Shown: positions 16,828-26,087 of the stretch, piece after piece
Position numbering within the stretch: position 1 is the first letter of the stretch
How the letters are laid out: each line of letters opens with the position of its first letter
Assembly (NCBI RefSeq): GCF_000712035.1
Contig: NZ_KL544008.1
Location: 29,694 to 93,693 of the forward strand
Reading direction: 5' to 3'
From: Salinicoccus luteus DSM 17002
GTDB lineage: Bacteria; Bacillota; Bacilli; Staphylococcales; Salinicoccaceae
Length of the DNA: 64,000 nucleotides
Made by a program: the position numbers and the translations under genes
The notes under the pieces: generated by a model
Seen by the model: only the letters and a program-made list of their open reading frames with translations
Database searches by the model: none
Told to the model about the DNA's origin: nothing

Positions 16828-17595
16828 ATGAATCTCGAAGGTAAAACTTTTGTCATCATGGGTGTTGCCAACAAGCGCAGTATCGCATGGGGCGCAGCGC
16901 GTGCACTCGATCAGATGGGCGCAAAGCTTGTATTTACGATTTTAAATGAACGTTTCAGACGTGAACTGGATAAACTGCTCGGCGATCTTGAGGGTGATCA
17001 CGATATCATCGTTGAATGCGACGTGACGAACGATGAGCAGGTCGAAGCGGCATTCAAGGAAATCGAAGAGAAGACGGGCGGCATCGACGGTGTCCTCCAC
17101 GCCATTGCCTATGCAGGCAAGGATGAGCTGCAGGGGGGTTACAGCGAGACGACACGGGAAGGCTTCAAAAATGCACTCGACATCAGTGCATATTCACTCG
17201 CGGTCGTTTCCAAGCACGCCAAGACGATCATGAACGAAGGCGGCAGCATCGTTACGATGACCTACCTTGGCGGCGAACGCGCAATGCCGAACTACAACGT
17301 CATGGGTGTTGCGAAAGCGGCCCTCGAGTCCAGCGTACGCTACCTGGCCCTCGACCTCGGTGAATCCGGCTTCCGCGTCAATGCAGTATCCGCCGGCCCG
17401 ATCCGTACACTGAGTTCTTCAGCAGTCGGGGACTTCAAGTCCATCCTCAAGGAAATTGAGGAGCGCGCACCACTCAAGCGCAACGTCGACCAGCTCGAAG
17501 TCGGCAACACAGTGGCCTTCCTGCTCAGCAATCTCTCAAGCGGCATCACCGGCGAAGTGCTCCACGTAGACTCCGGCTACCACATCATGGCGTAG
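16828..17595 (+). CDS. fabI: Enoyl-ACP reductase FabI
   Basis: 255 residues of the SDR fold. It has the dinucleotide-binding start GVANKRSIAWG, and Y146, Y156 and K163 correspond to the S. aureus catalytic residues (YNVMGVAK). It performs the last step of each elongation cycle of type II fatty-acid synthesis and is the triclosan target in the family. AAGGGAG (about 16811-16817) sits 10 bases before the ATG at 16828; another ATG at 16821 is in a different frame. Control by FapR is indicated by the operator at 16747-16763. Confidence 0.97.
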   Translation: MNLEGKTFVIMGVANKRSIAWGAARALDQMGAKLVFTILNERFRRELDKLLGDLEGDHDIIVECDVTNDEQVEAAFKEIEEKTGGIDGVLHAIAYAGKDELQGGYSETTREGFKNALDISAYSLAVVSKHAKTIMNEGGSIVTMTYLGGERAMPNYNVMGVAKAALESSVRYLALDLGESGFRVNAVSAGPIRTLSSSAVGDFKSILKEIEERAPLKRNVDQLEVGNTVAFLLSNLSSGITGEVLHVDSGYHIMA

Positions 17596-17610
17596 AACCA
17601 TATCAATAGG

Positions 17611-17641
17611 ACAGCATCCCCTCCGGGGGTGCTGTTTTTTT
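17611..17641 (+). terminator. Terminator of fabI
   Basis: ACAGCATCCCC, a 3-base loop, then GGGGGTGCTGT and T7. Confidence 0.9.
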
Positions 17642-17724
17642 GGGATGTAAAGATGCCGGGAGGACCACTTGCAGCCGCAGAAAAATGGATGGAGAAACAG
17701 CGCCCGTACTCCTCCGGGATGACA

Positions 17725-17757
17725 CAAAAAAGCCTGCCACCCAAAAGGGAAGCAGGT
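17725..17757 (-). terminator. Terminator of yjcG
   Basis: On the minus strand CCTGCTTCCC pairs with GGGTGGCAGG (two mismatches) around TTTT, then T6. Confidence 0.7.
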
Positions 17758-17782
17758 TCACATTCTCATTCATTTCATCAGA

Positions 17783-18295
17783 CTATCCTTCGCCAAGCCT
17801 GTACGTCTCGTAGACTTGCCATACGCCGTTTTCCAATTGGTAGAGGAGGCTGATCTTATCGAGCGTTTCCTTATGCTGGATGCCGATCATGCTCAAGTGG
17901 CCGAAGATGTCCTCGTACTCCTGTGTCGTCTGGCCCTGGGCGATTGTAAGGTGTGGGACGAATGGATGTTTATTCTCTCCATAGAAGTCACCACTGTTCA
18001 ATGTGTCATGCAGGGATTGGAGTTCCTCATTCTTTTCCACCTTGAAATAGATGACAAGGGAATTCGGTGAAAAGCTGGAAACCTTCTTGATCTCGATTTC
18101 AGTCGGCTTGTGCTGCTTTGCGATTTCCTTCAGATGCTTCGCAATCTCCTCTTTTTCCGATTCATCTGCTTCAAAGCGGTCCTTGATTGTAATATGTGGG
18201 GGAATAAGTGCGTAGTGTGCATCATATCTTTTTCTATATTGATTCACTTTGTCTTGTAGTTCTTTGGATGGAAACATCGCTACCCCAAAATTCAT
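17783..18295 (-). CDS. yjcG: YjcG, 2H phosphoesterase superfamily protein
   Basis: 170 residues with two H-x-T/S-type motifs, PPHITI near residue 35 and PHLTIAQG near residue 112, as in the 2'-5' RNA ligase-like 2H phosphoesterases. The start MNFGVAMFPSKELQDKVNQY resembles Bacillus and Staphylococcus YjcG. The substrate is unknown. GGGAGG precedes the ATG. The esterase gene yjcH lies 66 bases upstream on the same strand, the usual pairing. Confidence 0.9.
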   Translation of the reverse strand: MNFGVAMFPSKELQDKVNQYRKRYDAHYALIPPHITIKDRFEADESEKEEIAKHLKEIAKQHKPTEIEIKKVSSFSPNSLVIYFKVEKNEELQSLHDTLNSGDFYGENKHPFVPHLTIAQGQTTQEYEDIFGHLSMIGIQHKETLDKISLLYQLENGVWQVYETYRLGEG

Positions 18296-18361
18296 CGTAA
18301 TTCCTCCCTACTTGATTATATAATTCATTATATCAAAGTTTTCTCAAAATACCACAATATT

Positions 18362-19087
18362 CTAACTAAGGAAGTGGCGGAGCGCCGGTTCAAGCTCAGG
18401 TTTCCAAGTCTTCCATATATGGCCGCCCTCAAGCTCACGGTACGTGTACTCCAGCATCTGGGTGGAGAGATATTCGTTGAGTTCGCGGTTCGGCGTCAGG
18501 AAATCGGCCTGTTCACCGGAAATCGTTTCGAAGTCATCCTCCTCGAGGCCGATTGTATGATACAGATCGAGATGCATGAGCGACATCTGGGATTTGAAGC
18601 GCTCGATGAATGCATCATCGACGAATGGGCTCAAGGCGAGCGCATTCGAGAATGTCGCCGGATATTTGGCCGCAACTGAAAATGCAAAACTGCCTGCCAT
18701 TGAATCGCCCATCAGGGTCCGGGAGGTGCCGACCTTCATAGTCGGGAAATTTTCATCGATCCAGCTGATGAGCTCCCTTGCCACGAAGGTTACGAAGTCT
18801 TCGTGATGTTCCCCATTCGGGTCGAAGTAGTCATAGCGCCAGTCGACGCTCGGGTAGGGCACGCCGACAATGATGGCGCGGTCGATCTCTTCGGCTTTCC
18901 TCAGTTTTTCGTAGGTACGTTCAATCTGGCCGTACCTGAAGAAATCCTGTGAATCGAATGTGATCACCACCCGATGTTTATAAAGGTCCGAATAGTTTTT
19001 TGGTAGATAGTATTGGATTTCATAAGTTTCTTCCAATGTCTCCGATTTGAAATCAATACTGTGTATCTTTCCTGGTGTCATGTCCAT
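18362..19087 (-). CDS. YjcH, esterase of the enterochelin-esterase/EstD-like alpha/beta hydrolase family
   Basis: 241 residues with the nucleophile elbow G-D-S-M-A-G (about 127-132), a candidate acid in LSPFVDDAFI, and a terminal histidine in EGGHIWKTW. The fold resembles the esterase D/IroE group. The substrate is not known. GAGGGGG lies 8 bases before the ATG at 19087. This site is part of a perfect 9-bp inverted repeat (19092-19128) that could mask it. It probably shares a transcript with yjcG. Confidence 0.85.
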   Translation of the reverse strand: MDMTPGKIHSIDFKSETLEETYEIQYYLPKNYSDLYKHRVVITFDSQDFFRYGQIERTYEKLRKAEEIDRAIIVGVPYPSVDWRYDYFDPNGEHHEDFVTFVARELISWIDENFPTMKVGTSRTLMGDSMAGSFAFSVAAKYPATFSNALALSPFVDDAFIERFKSQMSLMHLDLYHTIGLEEDDFETISGEQADFLTPNRELNEYLSTQMLEYTYRELEGGHIWKTWKPELEPALRHFLS

Positions 19088-19091
19088 AATA

Positions 19092-19128
19092 ATACCCCCT
19101 CATGGTCATTTTACCAATAAGGGGGTAT
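19092..19128 (-). promoter_or_regulatory. Hairpin sequestering the yjcH ribosome binding site
   Basis: ATACCCCCT (19092-19100) and AGGGGGTAT (19120-19128) are perfect complements around a 19-base loop. In the yjcH mRNA the 3' arm contains the GAGGGGG Shine-Dalgarno. No T-run follows, so this is not a terminator. Confidence 0.55.
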
Positions 19129-19153
19129 ATCTGAAACATATAACATCTACAAA

Positions 19154-20713
19154 TTATCGATCGATGTTCTTGAAGTCCATATTGTACTCTTTTTCATCTT
19201 CTAGGCGTTTCGGATAGTCATGATGCCAGAAGTCCGCTTCCTTCACTTCTGATGGATCTGGTGAATAGATGGCGAATTTTCCGGAACCCTTCTCCTTCTT
19301 CTGACGCTCGAAGTCCCTGAGGGCGGCAATCGCCGGCTTCTGCAGTATCAGTATGGCAATGACGTTGAGCCATGCCATGAGTCCGACACCGAGGTCGCCC
19401 ATGTCCCATGCGAGCCCGGCCGAACTGACTGTACCGTAGAATACGGAGGCAATCAGCAGGACACCGAGCAGGATCTTGGTGATCGGCCAGCGGCCGTGCG
19501 TCAGATAGACGAGGTTCGTCTCTGCGATGTAGTAGTATGCAAGGATGGTGGTGTAGCAGAAGAACAGCAGTGCGAACGAGATGAAGTAGGAACCGAAGCC
19601 TACGAAGTCAACATCGAACGTCTCCTGTCCGCTGAACGCCCGGTCGAGACCGGCCTGCGTATAGGCGACTGTGCCGCCGTAGTTCTCTTCACCATCCGGT
19701 GATACCTGGTGGACGCCGCTGTCGACGATGAGTCCATCTTCCCCGTCGGATACATTATACATGCCCGTCATGAGGATCATGAGCGCAGTGGCCGTACATA
19801 CGAAAAGTGTATCAACATATACCGAGAATGCCTGGACGAGCCCTTGTTTTGCAGGGTGGGAGACTTCTGCAGCACCTGCTGCGTGCGGTCCTGTACCCTG
19901 TCCGGCTTCGTTGGAGTAGATGCCGCGCTGGACGCCGATGGCGATCATCGCACCGACGATGCCGCCGAACTGCTGCTCCATGCCGAAGGCACTTCTGAAG
20001 ATGAGTCCGAACAGTGCCGGAACATCCTGGATGTTCATGATGACGACGACGATGGCGACGATGATGTAGACCAATGCCATGAACGGGACGACGGCGGATG
20101 CAACGCGTGCAATCGACCTGACCCCTCCGAAGATGACGAGTCCGACGAGTATGACGAGTGCAGCACCGATGACCCAGTGCGGCAGCGGGAATGAGTTCGT
20201 CATTGAGCCCGCGATCGAGTTGGATTGTATGCCCGGAAGCAGGAACCCTGTCGCAAGGATGGTCACCAGTGCGAATATGGCGGCATAGATCTTGCCGAGC
20301 TTGCCGCCGAGTCCTTTTTCTATGTAGTAGGCCGGGCCCCCACGGTATTGGTTGTCTTCATTCTGCTTATAGATCTGGGCCAGTGTGGATTCGACGAATG
20401 CACTGCCTGCGCCCAGGAATGCGATGAGCCACATCCAGAAGATGGCACCGGGACCACCGATGAAGATGGCTGTTGCCACACCGACGATGTTACCAGTGCC
20501 GACACGTCCGGATAGTGATATCGCAAGTGCCTGGAAACTCGAAATGCCGACTGGTGATTTCTCCCCTTGGAACATCAGTCGGATCATTTCCTTGAAGTGT
20601 CTGATCTGGAAGAAGCGCATCCTCAGGCTGAAGTAGAGCCCTACAGCCAGGAGGCCGTAGACGAGCGGTGAACTCCATACCAGACCATTCAGAAAATCTA
20701 CGATTGTCTGCAT
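19154..20713 (-). CDS. AGCS-family alanine/glycine:cation symporter
   Basis: 519 residues, multi-pass. It carries the family signatures SGRVGTGNIVGVATAI and ATAIFIGGPGAIFWMW near the N-terminus, and SNEAGQGTGPHAAGAAEVSHPA in mid-protein, both typical of sodium:alanine symporters (AlsT/AgcS). It imports small neutral amino acids with Na+. The start is the ATG at 20713 after AAAAGGGGAAAA; an in-frame start 12 codons earlier would add a basic stretch and destroy this site. It is transcribed alone, divergently from the AI-2E-family gene. A soluble tail of about 60 residues ends the protein. Confidence 0.93.
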   Translation of the reverse strand: MQTIVDFLNGLVWSSPLVYGLLAVGLYFSLRMRFFQIRHFKEMIRLMFQGEKSPVGISSFQALAISLSGRVGTGNIVGVATAIFIGGPGAIFWMWLIAFLGAGSAFVESTLAQIYKQNEDNQYRGGPAYYIEKGLGGKLGKIYAAIFALVTILATGFLLPGIQSNSIAGSMTNSFPLPHWVIGAALVILVGLVIFGGVRSIARVASAVVPFMALVYIIVAIVVVIMNIQDVPALFGLIFRSAFGMEQQFGGIVGAMIAIGVQRGIYSNEAGQGTGPHAAGAAEVSHPAKQGLVQAFSVYVDTLFVCTATALMILMTGMYNVSDGEDGLIVDSGVHQVSPDGEENYGGTVAYTQAGLDRAFSGQETFDVDFVGFGSYFISFALLFFCYTTILAYYYIAETNLVYLTHGRWPITKILLGVLLIASVFYGTVSSAGLAWDMGDLGVGLMAWLNVIAILILQKPAIAALRDFERQKKEKGSGKFAIYSPDPSEVKEADFWHHDYPKRLEDEKEYNMDFKNIDR

Positions 20714-20874
20714 AGTTATTTTCCCCTTTTCCCTTTTCCCCTTTGTCATGAAGATTCTGACAATAATTATATTACTTGTACTTTATGCATTTGTCCACAT
20801 ATATTTTATTGACTTTTGCATTATTATGATACACTGAATAAAACTTTTAAAAATGTAAGTGAAGGAGCAATAGT

Positions 20875-21972
20875 ATGACAAATAAAGTTTGGTTCCAAAC
20901 CGGTATAGCAATCATCATAACGCTTTTGATCATCATGCTCGTCATCCGGGTCCAGGTCATCTTTGAACCGGCTTTGACGGTCGTGACGACGATATTCGTA
21001 CCTTTGCTTTTGGGCGGTCTGCTCTACTATATCACCGAACCCATACAGCGTCTGCTGGAGCGGCGGGGTGTGGGCAGGCTGACGAGCATCCTGGCCGTGT
21101 TCGTCATCATCGTGCTTGTATTGACGGCACTCGCCATGATCATCGTACCGATGGTCACCCAGCAGGTCCAGAATCTGATTTCCCGGGCGCCCGCGATCCA
21201 GAACGACATCCAGGACCTCTTCAACGTCATCCTGTCCTATAGGGACCGCCTTCCGATCGATCCCCAGCAGTATGTGCAGGATGCACTGGATCAGGGATCC
21301 CAGATGCTCTCCAACCTGGCGAGCAATGCCTTCACCATCCTGACCAGCACGGTGAGCATATTGATCACGCTTATCCTGATTCCGTTCTTCTTCTTCTTCA
21401 TGCTGAAGGATCACGAGAAGTTCATTCCATCCATGGTCTCCCCATTCAGCGGTACAACGAAGCAGTTCATGACCGAGATGATGTATGATGTCGACCGGAC
21501 ACTGCGTGCCTTCATCCAGGGGCAGATGCTGGTCAGCTTCATTCTGTGCATCATCCTCTATATCGGTTATGCAATCATCGGTCTGGATTATGCACTGCTG
21601 CTTGCGATATTCGCGCTCTTCATGAATCTGATTCCATTCATCGGTCCATGGGTGGCCTTCCTGCCGGCAGCGCTCCTTGCTGTCATCCAGGACCCGATTC
21701 TGCTGCTCTGGGTATCGGGCATCACACTGGTCGCCCAACAGATCGAAAGCAACCTGATTACACCGAACGTCATGGGCCAGACATTGAAGCTGCATCCGCT
21801 CACGGTCATCACCGTGGTGCTTGCTGCAGGAAATATCGCCGGATTCATCGGCATGCTGATCGCCATACCGACTTATGCGGTCGTCAAGACGATCATCCAG
21901 AATATCTGGCGCTACCGCAGCAACCTCAGGGAGACGATGCTTGCCAAGACGAACGACACTGGTCTCGAGTAG
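20875..21972 (+). CDS. AI-2E (PerM/YdiK) family transporter
   Basis: 365 residues with about eight helices. The family pattern is clear: two N-terminal helices, a long soluble middle segment (about 85-150), then the conserved membrane block FALFMNLIPFIGPWVAFLPA with EQIESNLITPNVMGQTLKLHP following. Members include Na+/H+ antiporters in halophiles and exporters of autoinducer-like molecules, so the substrate cannot be assigned. GAAGGAG is 7 bases before the ATG. Confidence 0.88.
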   Translation: MTNKVWFQTGIAIIITLLIIMLVIRVQVIFEPALTVVTTIFVPLLLGGLLYYITEPIQRLLERRGVGRLTSILAVFVIIVLVLTALAMIIVPMVTQQVQNLISRAPAIQNDIQDLFNVILSYRDRLPIDPQQYVQDALDQGSQMLSNLASNAFTILTSTVSILITLILIPFFFFFMLKDHEKFIPSMVSPFSGTTKQFMTEMMYDVDRTLRAFIQGQMLVSFILCIILYIGYAIIGLDYALLLAIFALFMNLIPFIGPWVAFLPAALLAVIQDPILLLWVSGITLVAQQIESNLITPNVMGQTLKLHPLTVITVVLAAGNIAGFIGMLIAIPTYAVVKTIIQNIWRYRSNLRETMLAKTNDTGLE

Positions 21973-21981
21973 CGATGGGAC

Positions 21982-22008
21982 GGGCGGGGGCGACCCCGCC
22001 CTTTTTTG
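21982..22008 (+). terminator. Terminator of the AI-2E-family gene
   Basis: GGGCGGGG, loop GCGA, CCCCGCCC, then T6. Confidence 0.9.
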
Positions 22009-22097
22009 ATGGAATTATCCAGATGGCGGCGCATCACCGCTTGTGAGGCCAGAAAAATGGGTAAAAGGGATAGTAGAAGCCTATAGGGGATGATGCC

Positions 22098-22832
22098 ATG
22101 AAAGTCACCATTGTTGGAATGTGGAACAGCTTTCCGAACGGTATGGAGCCGACATCCGGCTATCTTGTGGAACAGGACGGGGTCAGGATACTGATAGATG
22201 CAGGAAGCGGCATCGCGGGCCATATACAGAAATATATCAGCATACATGACTTGGACTACATCTTCCTATCCCACTATCATCATGACCATGCGGGGGATGC
22301 CGAAGCCTTCATGCTCGCGCGGAAGGTGGCCCGGCAGCTGGGGCGTGTCGACCGGAACCTCAAAATCTACGGACCGGAAAGCGGTACGCTTGCCAAGACC
22401 GTCCGGCGTGCGAAATACAGCACTTTTCTGCCCATACGGGCACAGAAGATCTATACCATTGGGCCGTTCAAGCTGGAGTTCCACCGCAATGAGCATGCTG
22501 TAGAAACCTATGCCATCAGGGTCACGGACAACAACGGTGCCGTATTCGTCCATACATCGGATACGTGCTACCGCGGCAGCCTCGTCCGCTTCTCCTTCGG
22601 TGCAGATCTGCTCATCACAGACAGCAAGCTGTACGAAGGATACGACGGAAAAGTGGAAGGGCACATGAACGCCGAAGAAGCCGGCCGGCTTGCATCCAAG
22701 GCGGATGCCCAGCTGACGATCCTCTCCAACCTGCCGCATCATGGGGAAATGGAAGTCCTGCTGGACAGCGCCAAGCAGCATCCGGCCGGCAACATCCGGC
22801 TGGCAGAAGCAGGGATGACGATTGAAATCTAG
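22098..22832 (+). CDS. Metallo-beta-lactamase-fold hydrolase
   Basis: 244 residues. The zinc motif H-Y-H-H-D-H (about residues 60-65) and a later histidine in RNEHAVETYAI define an MBL hydrolase of the RNase Z/YhfI-like group. FVHTSDTCY and LITDSKLYEGY supply the usual aspartates. The substrate is unknown. AGGGGATGATGCC precedes the ATG. The gene is monocistronic, with a perfect 17-bp terminator. Confidence 0.85.
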   Translation: MKVTIVGMWNSFPNGMEPTSGYLVEQDGVRILIDAGSGIAGHIQKYISIHDLDYIFLSHYHHDHAGDAEAFMLARKVARQLGRVDRNLKIYGPESGTLAKTVRRAKYSTFLPIRAQKIYTIGPFKLEFHRNEHAVETYAIRVTDNNGAVFVHTSDTCYRGSLVRFSFGADLLITDSKLYEGYDGKVEGHMNAEEAGRLASKADAQLTILSNLPHHGEMEVLLDSAKQHPAGNIRLAEAGMTIEI

Positions 22833-22841
22833 AAGTGCATG

Positions 22842-22882
22842 AATAAGGTCTGGACACCGCTCGGTGTCCAGACCTTATTTAG
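22842..22882. terminator. Very strong terminator after the MBL gene
   Basis: A perfect 17-bp stem, AATAAGGTCTGGACACC with its complement (22863-22879), around GCTC. The flanking A/T makes it potentially bidirectional. Confidence 0.9.
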
Positions 22883-22974
22883 TATGTGTGGATATTCATG
22901 GGGCTGTTCCTTATTCATTCACCATGGGAGGTGCTGCGGCTTTCGGTTGAGCCTGAACACCAACCTTCCGCCGG

Positions 22975-24537
22975 TCAGCCGACATCTCTTCTCCTGAACA
23001 GCAGCACGCCCAGGGCCATCAGCACGATGCCGATGGCGGTGACGATGCTCCAGGCGGCCCAGTCGATCGATTCCTTCGGCACTTCGGCCAGGTAATGGAA
23101 CGGTGTCGCCATCCGCCAAGCATCATCCAGTCCGATGATGATGCCGAGATAGTTGACGAAGAAGGCATACAGCAGATAGAACCACACGACGATGTGGAGG
23201 CGGGCGGAAATGCCGATCAAGAGCATCGACAGCCCGACGAACAGGATGATGGCTCCGCCGTAGTTGACGGCGATGAGCATATAATCGCCGAGTGTCATGT
23301 CGATGCCGCTGACGCCCGCACTGGCGCCATACATCCCAAGCATGGCCGCGACGACACCGACGAATCCGACGATTACCGCGTAGATGCCGTGGGAGAACAG
23401 CATCGTTCGGCGGCGGATACCCGCACTCTCGAGCCATTCGAGACGTCCGTGCTTCTCCTCGCGCAGGATGCGTCCGGAGATCATCAAGGCAGGAATGATG
23501 CCGATGATGGAGGTTATCAGCACGAGCACGCTGATGAACTGTGTGACGGGATCTTCGCCGGCAGCAGCCATGCTCTCTGCAAGGAATGCATTCTCATTGA
23601 TGAAGGCATCGAGGTCGCCGAATATCGATCCGTATGAAGCGCCGATCAGCACCATGCCGATGAGCCAGCTTGCAACGAGTATCTTCATGCTGCCCATCAT
23701 CAGGCGCGGATAGGAGCCGATGGCGCGCGGCTTTTTATTCATGGTGAAGTTCAGATGGGCGTCATCGAGGTCCCTTCCGGAAAATAGGATCCACGCCAGC
23801 CCGAACAGGAGCACGGTGATGAGGAACGGCAGCAGCCAGACCGCTTCATTGCCCGCAAACGGCTCGAGCCGTGTCAGCCAGTTGTATGGCGAGATGACGG
23901 ACAGGGCCGGACTCGCAACATCGGTGATGGCACGGTAGAGGTACAGAAGGAGCAGGATGGAAAGGGAGACCCCGAACGTCCACTCCGAAGCCGGCAGGAG
24001 CTGCGCGAATACGAGCGTCAGTGCATAGAACATCATGCCGAACAGGCTGGTGCTGATGGCATACAGCGCACTGCCCACGAGTGTGAACGAGTCGTCCGGC
24101 GTCAGGAACAGGCCGGCGAATATCACGATGCCGAGGACCGCATTCATGCCGACGCCGACAAGGAGCTGGGTCATGAATATGGATTGGCGCGTGATGCCCG
24201 CACTGTTGACGTATTCGATCAGGCCCTGGTCCTCCATCTTGCGGCTGACCGAATTGGCGATCATGACGCTGAACAGCCCGTGGATGACACCCATGAATAC
24301 GAGCATCTCATGGCTGAACATGACGGCGATCGTATAGGCACCCTCCGGCACCGGTCCGATCATCGCAATCAGCGCCGGATTATCCAGTGTCTCCCGGAGC
24401 ACCTCGCGTTCGGCGGGATCGTCATACAGCCCGAAGAATGCATAGGGGACGATGAGCGTCAGGACACTGATGCCGATGATCCACAGCAGGATGCGGAACC
24501 AGGTGTCATCGAGTGTCAGCTTCAGGAAGTGTCTCAT
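22975..24537 (-). CDS. ABC exporter permease (fused two-half form)
   Basis: 520 residues with about twelve helices in two similar halves (about 1-260 and 270-520). This is the layout of ABC-2-type exporter permeases annotated as polyketide-antibiotic exporters. Its ATG overlaps the ATPase stop (ATGA, 24534-24537), so translation is coupled. It is the third gene of a TetR-ATPase-permease operon. The cargo is unknown; drug, peptide or lipid export is likely. The first half contains SRKMEDQGLIEYVNSAG and the second LREEKHGRLEWLESAG, matching coupling-helix segments that confirm the internal duplication. Confidence 0.85.
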   Translation of the reverse strand: MRHFLKLTLDDTWFRILLWIIGISVLTLIVPYAFFGLYDDPAEREVLRETLDNPALIAMIGPVPEGAYTIAVMFSHEMLVFMGVIHGLFSVMIANSVSRKMEDQGLIEYVNSAGITRQSIFMTQLLVGVGMNAVLGIVIFAGLFLTPDDSFTLVGSALYAISTSLFGMMFYALTLVFAQLLPASEWTFGVSLSILLLLYLYRAITDVASPALSVISPYNWLTRLEPFAGNEAVWLLPFLITVLLFGLAWILFSGRDLDDAHLNFTMNKKPRAIGSYPRLMMGSMKILVASWLIGMVLIGASYGSIFGDLDAFINENAFLAESMAAAGEDPVTQFISVLVLITSIIGIIPALMISGRILREEKHGRLEWLESAGIRRRTMLFSHGIYAVIVGFVGVVAAMLGMYGASAGVSGIDMTLGDYMLIAVNYGGAIILFVGLSMLLIGISARLHIVVWFYLLYAFFVNYLGIIIGLDDAWRMATPFHYLAEVPKESIDWAAWSIVTAIGIVLMALGVLLFRRRDVG

Positions 24538-25424
24538 GACTGTTCACGCCGATCTTCGTAGTAGCGCATGAATATGTCCTCGAGCCTTGGCGGCAGCGAC
24601 TCCAGATGGCTCGGCTGATGCGGGGCGAGTGCCTGCAGGAAATCGCCGACCGCATCGTTGTCGACACGCATATGCGTTCCCGCATCCGTCACCTCGTAGT
24701 CATGCACATAGGGCAGCGACTTGAGCGCATCGAGGTCCCCTTCCGCCTGGACGACATACTCGGTCCTTGTAATATGGCGCAGTGTCTCGAGGCGCCCGGT
24801 TTCGATGATCCGCCCTTCGCGGATGATGGCGATGCGGTCCGCCAGCTTTTCGACCTCGGAGAGGATATGGCTTGAGAGCAGGATGGTCCTGCCGTCGCGC
24901 TTTGCCGCCGTCACTTCCTCATGGAAAGTGCGCTCCATCAGCGGATCGAGTCCGGAAGTCGGCTCATCGAAGATGAGCAGCCGGGCATCGGAGAGGAAGG
25001 CGCATATCAGTGCCACCTTCTGGCGGTTCCCCTTGGAGTAGGCCTTGCACTTCTTCTTAGTATCGAGGCGGAAGCGCTCCACCAGCCGGTCCTTGTGTGC
25101 CGTATCCTGATAGCCCCGGACCTTCATGAAGAAGCGGATGACCTCCTCCCCCGTCAGGTTCCCCCACAGGTCGATGTCCCCTGGGACATAGGCGATGTTC
25201 TGCCTGTAGTGGCGGTTCTTCCTGATCGGTGTGCCGTCCATCAGTATTTCCCCGGAATCCGGAGTGAGCGCGCCGATGATCATGCGCAGCGTCGTCGATT
25301 TCCCGGCACCGTTCGGCCCGATGAAGCCGAAGATTTCGCCTTCCCTGAGCTCGAATGATACATCATCTGCAGCGACCGTCCTGCCAAACCGTTTCGTCAG
25401 ACCTTTCAGTTCAAGTACTGTCAT
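24534..25424 (-). CDS. ABC exporter ATPase
   Basis: 296 residues. Walker A GPNGAGKSTT (about 37-46), Walker B LLIFDEPTSGLDP and switch histidine in LLSSHILSE are present. The signature loop reads YSKGNRQKVALI instead of the common LSGGQ, a known variant in this subclass. A C-terminal region of about 80 residues follows the NBD. It energises the permease at 22975-24537. Both junctions in the operon are 4-base ATGA overlaps. Confidence 0.92.
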   Translation of the reverse strand: MTVLELKGLTKRFGRTVAADDVSFELREGEIFGFIGPNGAGKSTTLRMIIGALTPDSGEILMDGTPIRKNRHYRQNIAYVPGDIDLWGNLTGEEVIRFFMKVRGYQDTAHKDRLVERFRLDTKKKCKAYSKGNRQKVALICAFLSDARLLIFDEPTSGLDPLMERTFHEEVTAAKRDGRTILLSSHILSEVEKLADRIAIIREGRIIETGRLETLRHITRTEYVVQAEGDLDALKSLPYVHDYEVTDAGTHMRVDNDAVGDFLQALAPHQPSHLESLPPRLEDIFMRYYEDRREQS

Positions 25425-26050
25425 TGTCCTGCCTCCTTATAGTAGAGCGTACGCATTGTCCCGAGATAGCTTTCGAACCGGTCGAAGTAGGCATCGATCT
25501 GCCCGAAGTCGATCCCCTCCGCCTCGAAGTGCTGCTCCATCTCCCGGATGTAGCCGTCGAATGTCCAGCGGATCATCTTCATCATCGTCTCCCGGTCGAT
25601 GTCGGACCGGAACAGTTCCATGTCGACCTTCTCATACATCGCATCGAGGTTCGATTTTCTGAGTGTCTCGAGCGCCTGCTGGTAGTCCTCAAGCAGTTCG
25701 GTCGCATAGAACATATGGGTCACGAACTGCGAGATTTCCGGGTGCTGCATGAAATATTTGTGCTTGACCCGCGACAGCCTGGCCAGCCTTTCGATGAAGC
25801 CCTCCTCCTCGAGACGCACCTGGTCGAGGAGGTTGATAGTGAAATGGTCGTAGGCATACCGGGCGGCACTCAAGTACAGCGAATGCTTGCTGTCGAAATA
25901 GTAGTAGAGCATCCCCTTGCTGATGCCTGCAGCCTTTACGATGCGATTGGTCGAGGCCTGCTTGTAGCCGTGCTTCGAGAACTCGGCCATGGCGGTGGTC
26001 AGAATGTGATACTGCTGGTCGTCATCCAGCCTTTTGAATGGCTTTTTCAT
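25421..26050 (-). CDS. TetR-family repressor of the ABC exporter
   Basis: 209 residues. The N-terminal helix-turn-helix runs from about 12 to 55, with the pattern ASTNRIVKAAGISKGMLYYYF; the C-terminal ligand domain is specific to this protein. The ATG at 26050 follows AAAGGAGG. It is first in the operon with the exporter, and two near-identical palindromes cover its promoter, so autorepression and ligand-induced export are the likely circuit. The inducer is unknown. Confidence 0.92.
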   Translation of the reverse strand: MKKPFKRLDDDQQYHILTTAMAEFSKHGYKQASTNRIVKAAGISKGMLYYYFDSKHSLYLSAARYAYDHFTINLLDQVRLEEEGFIERLARLSRVKHKYFMQHPEISQFVTHMFYATELLEDYQQALETLRKSNLDAMYEKVDMELFRSDIDRETMMKMIRWTFDGYIREMEQHFEAEGIDFGQIDAYFDRFESYLGTMRTLYYKEAGQ

Positions 26051-26066
26051 GGGCGCCTCCTTTATA

Positions 26067-26083
26067 TTGACCAACCTGGTCAA
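26067..26083. promoter_or_regulatory. TetR operator O2 (over the transcription start)
   Basis: TTGACCAACCTGGTCAA: 6-bp arms TTGACC/GGTCAA with a 5-base centre. It covers the predicted start (about 26081) of the tetR-exporter operon. Confidence 0.75.
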
Positions 26084-26087
26084 CTCC

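Noticed and set aside
20824..21795. Long antisense frame opposite the AI-2E-family gene
   Set aside because: His/Asp/Gln-rich composition typical of the reverse strand of membrane-protein genes; no start signal.
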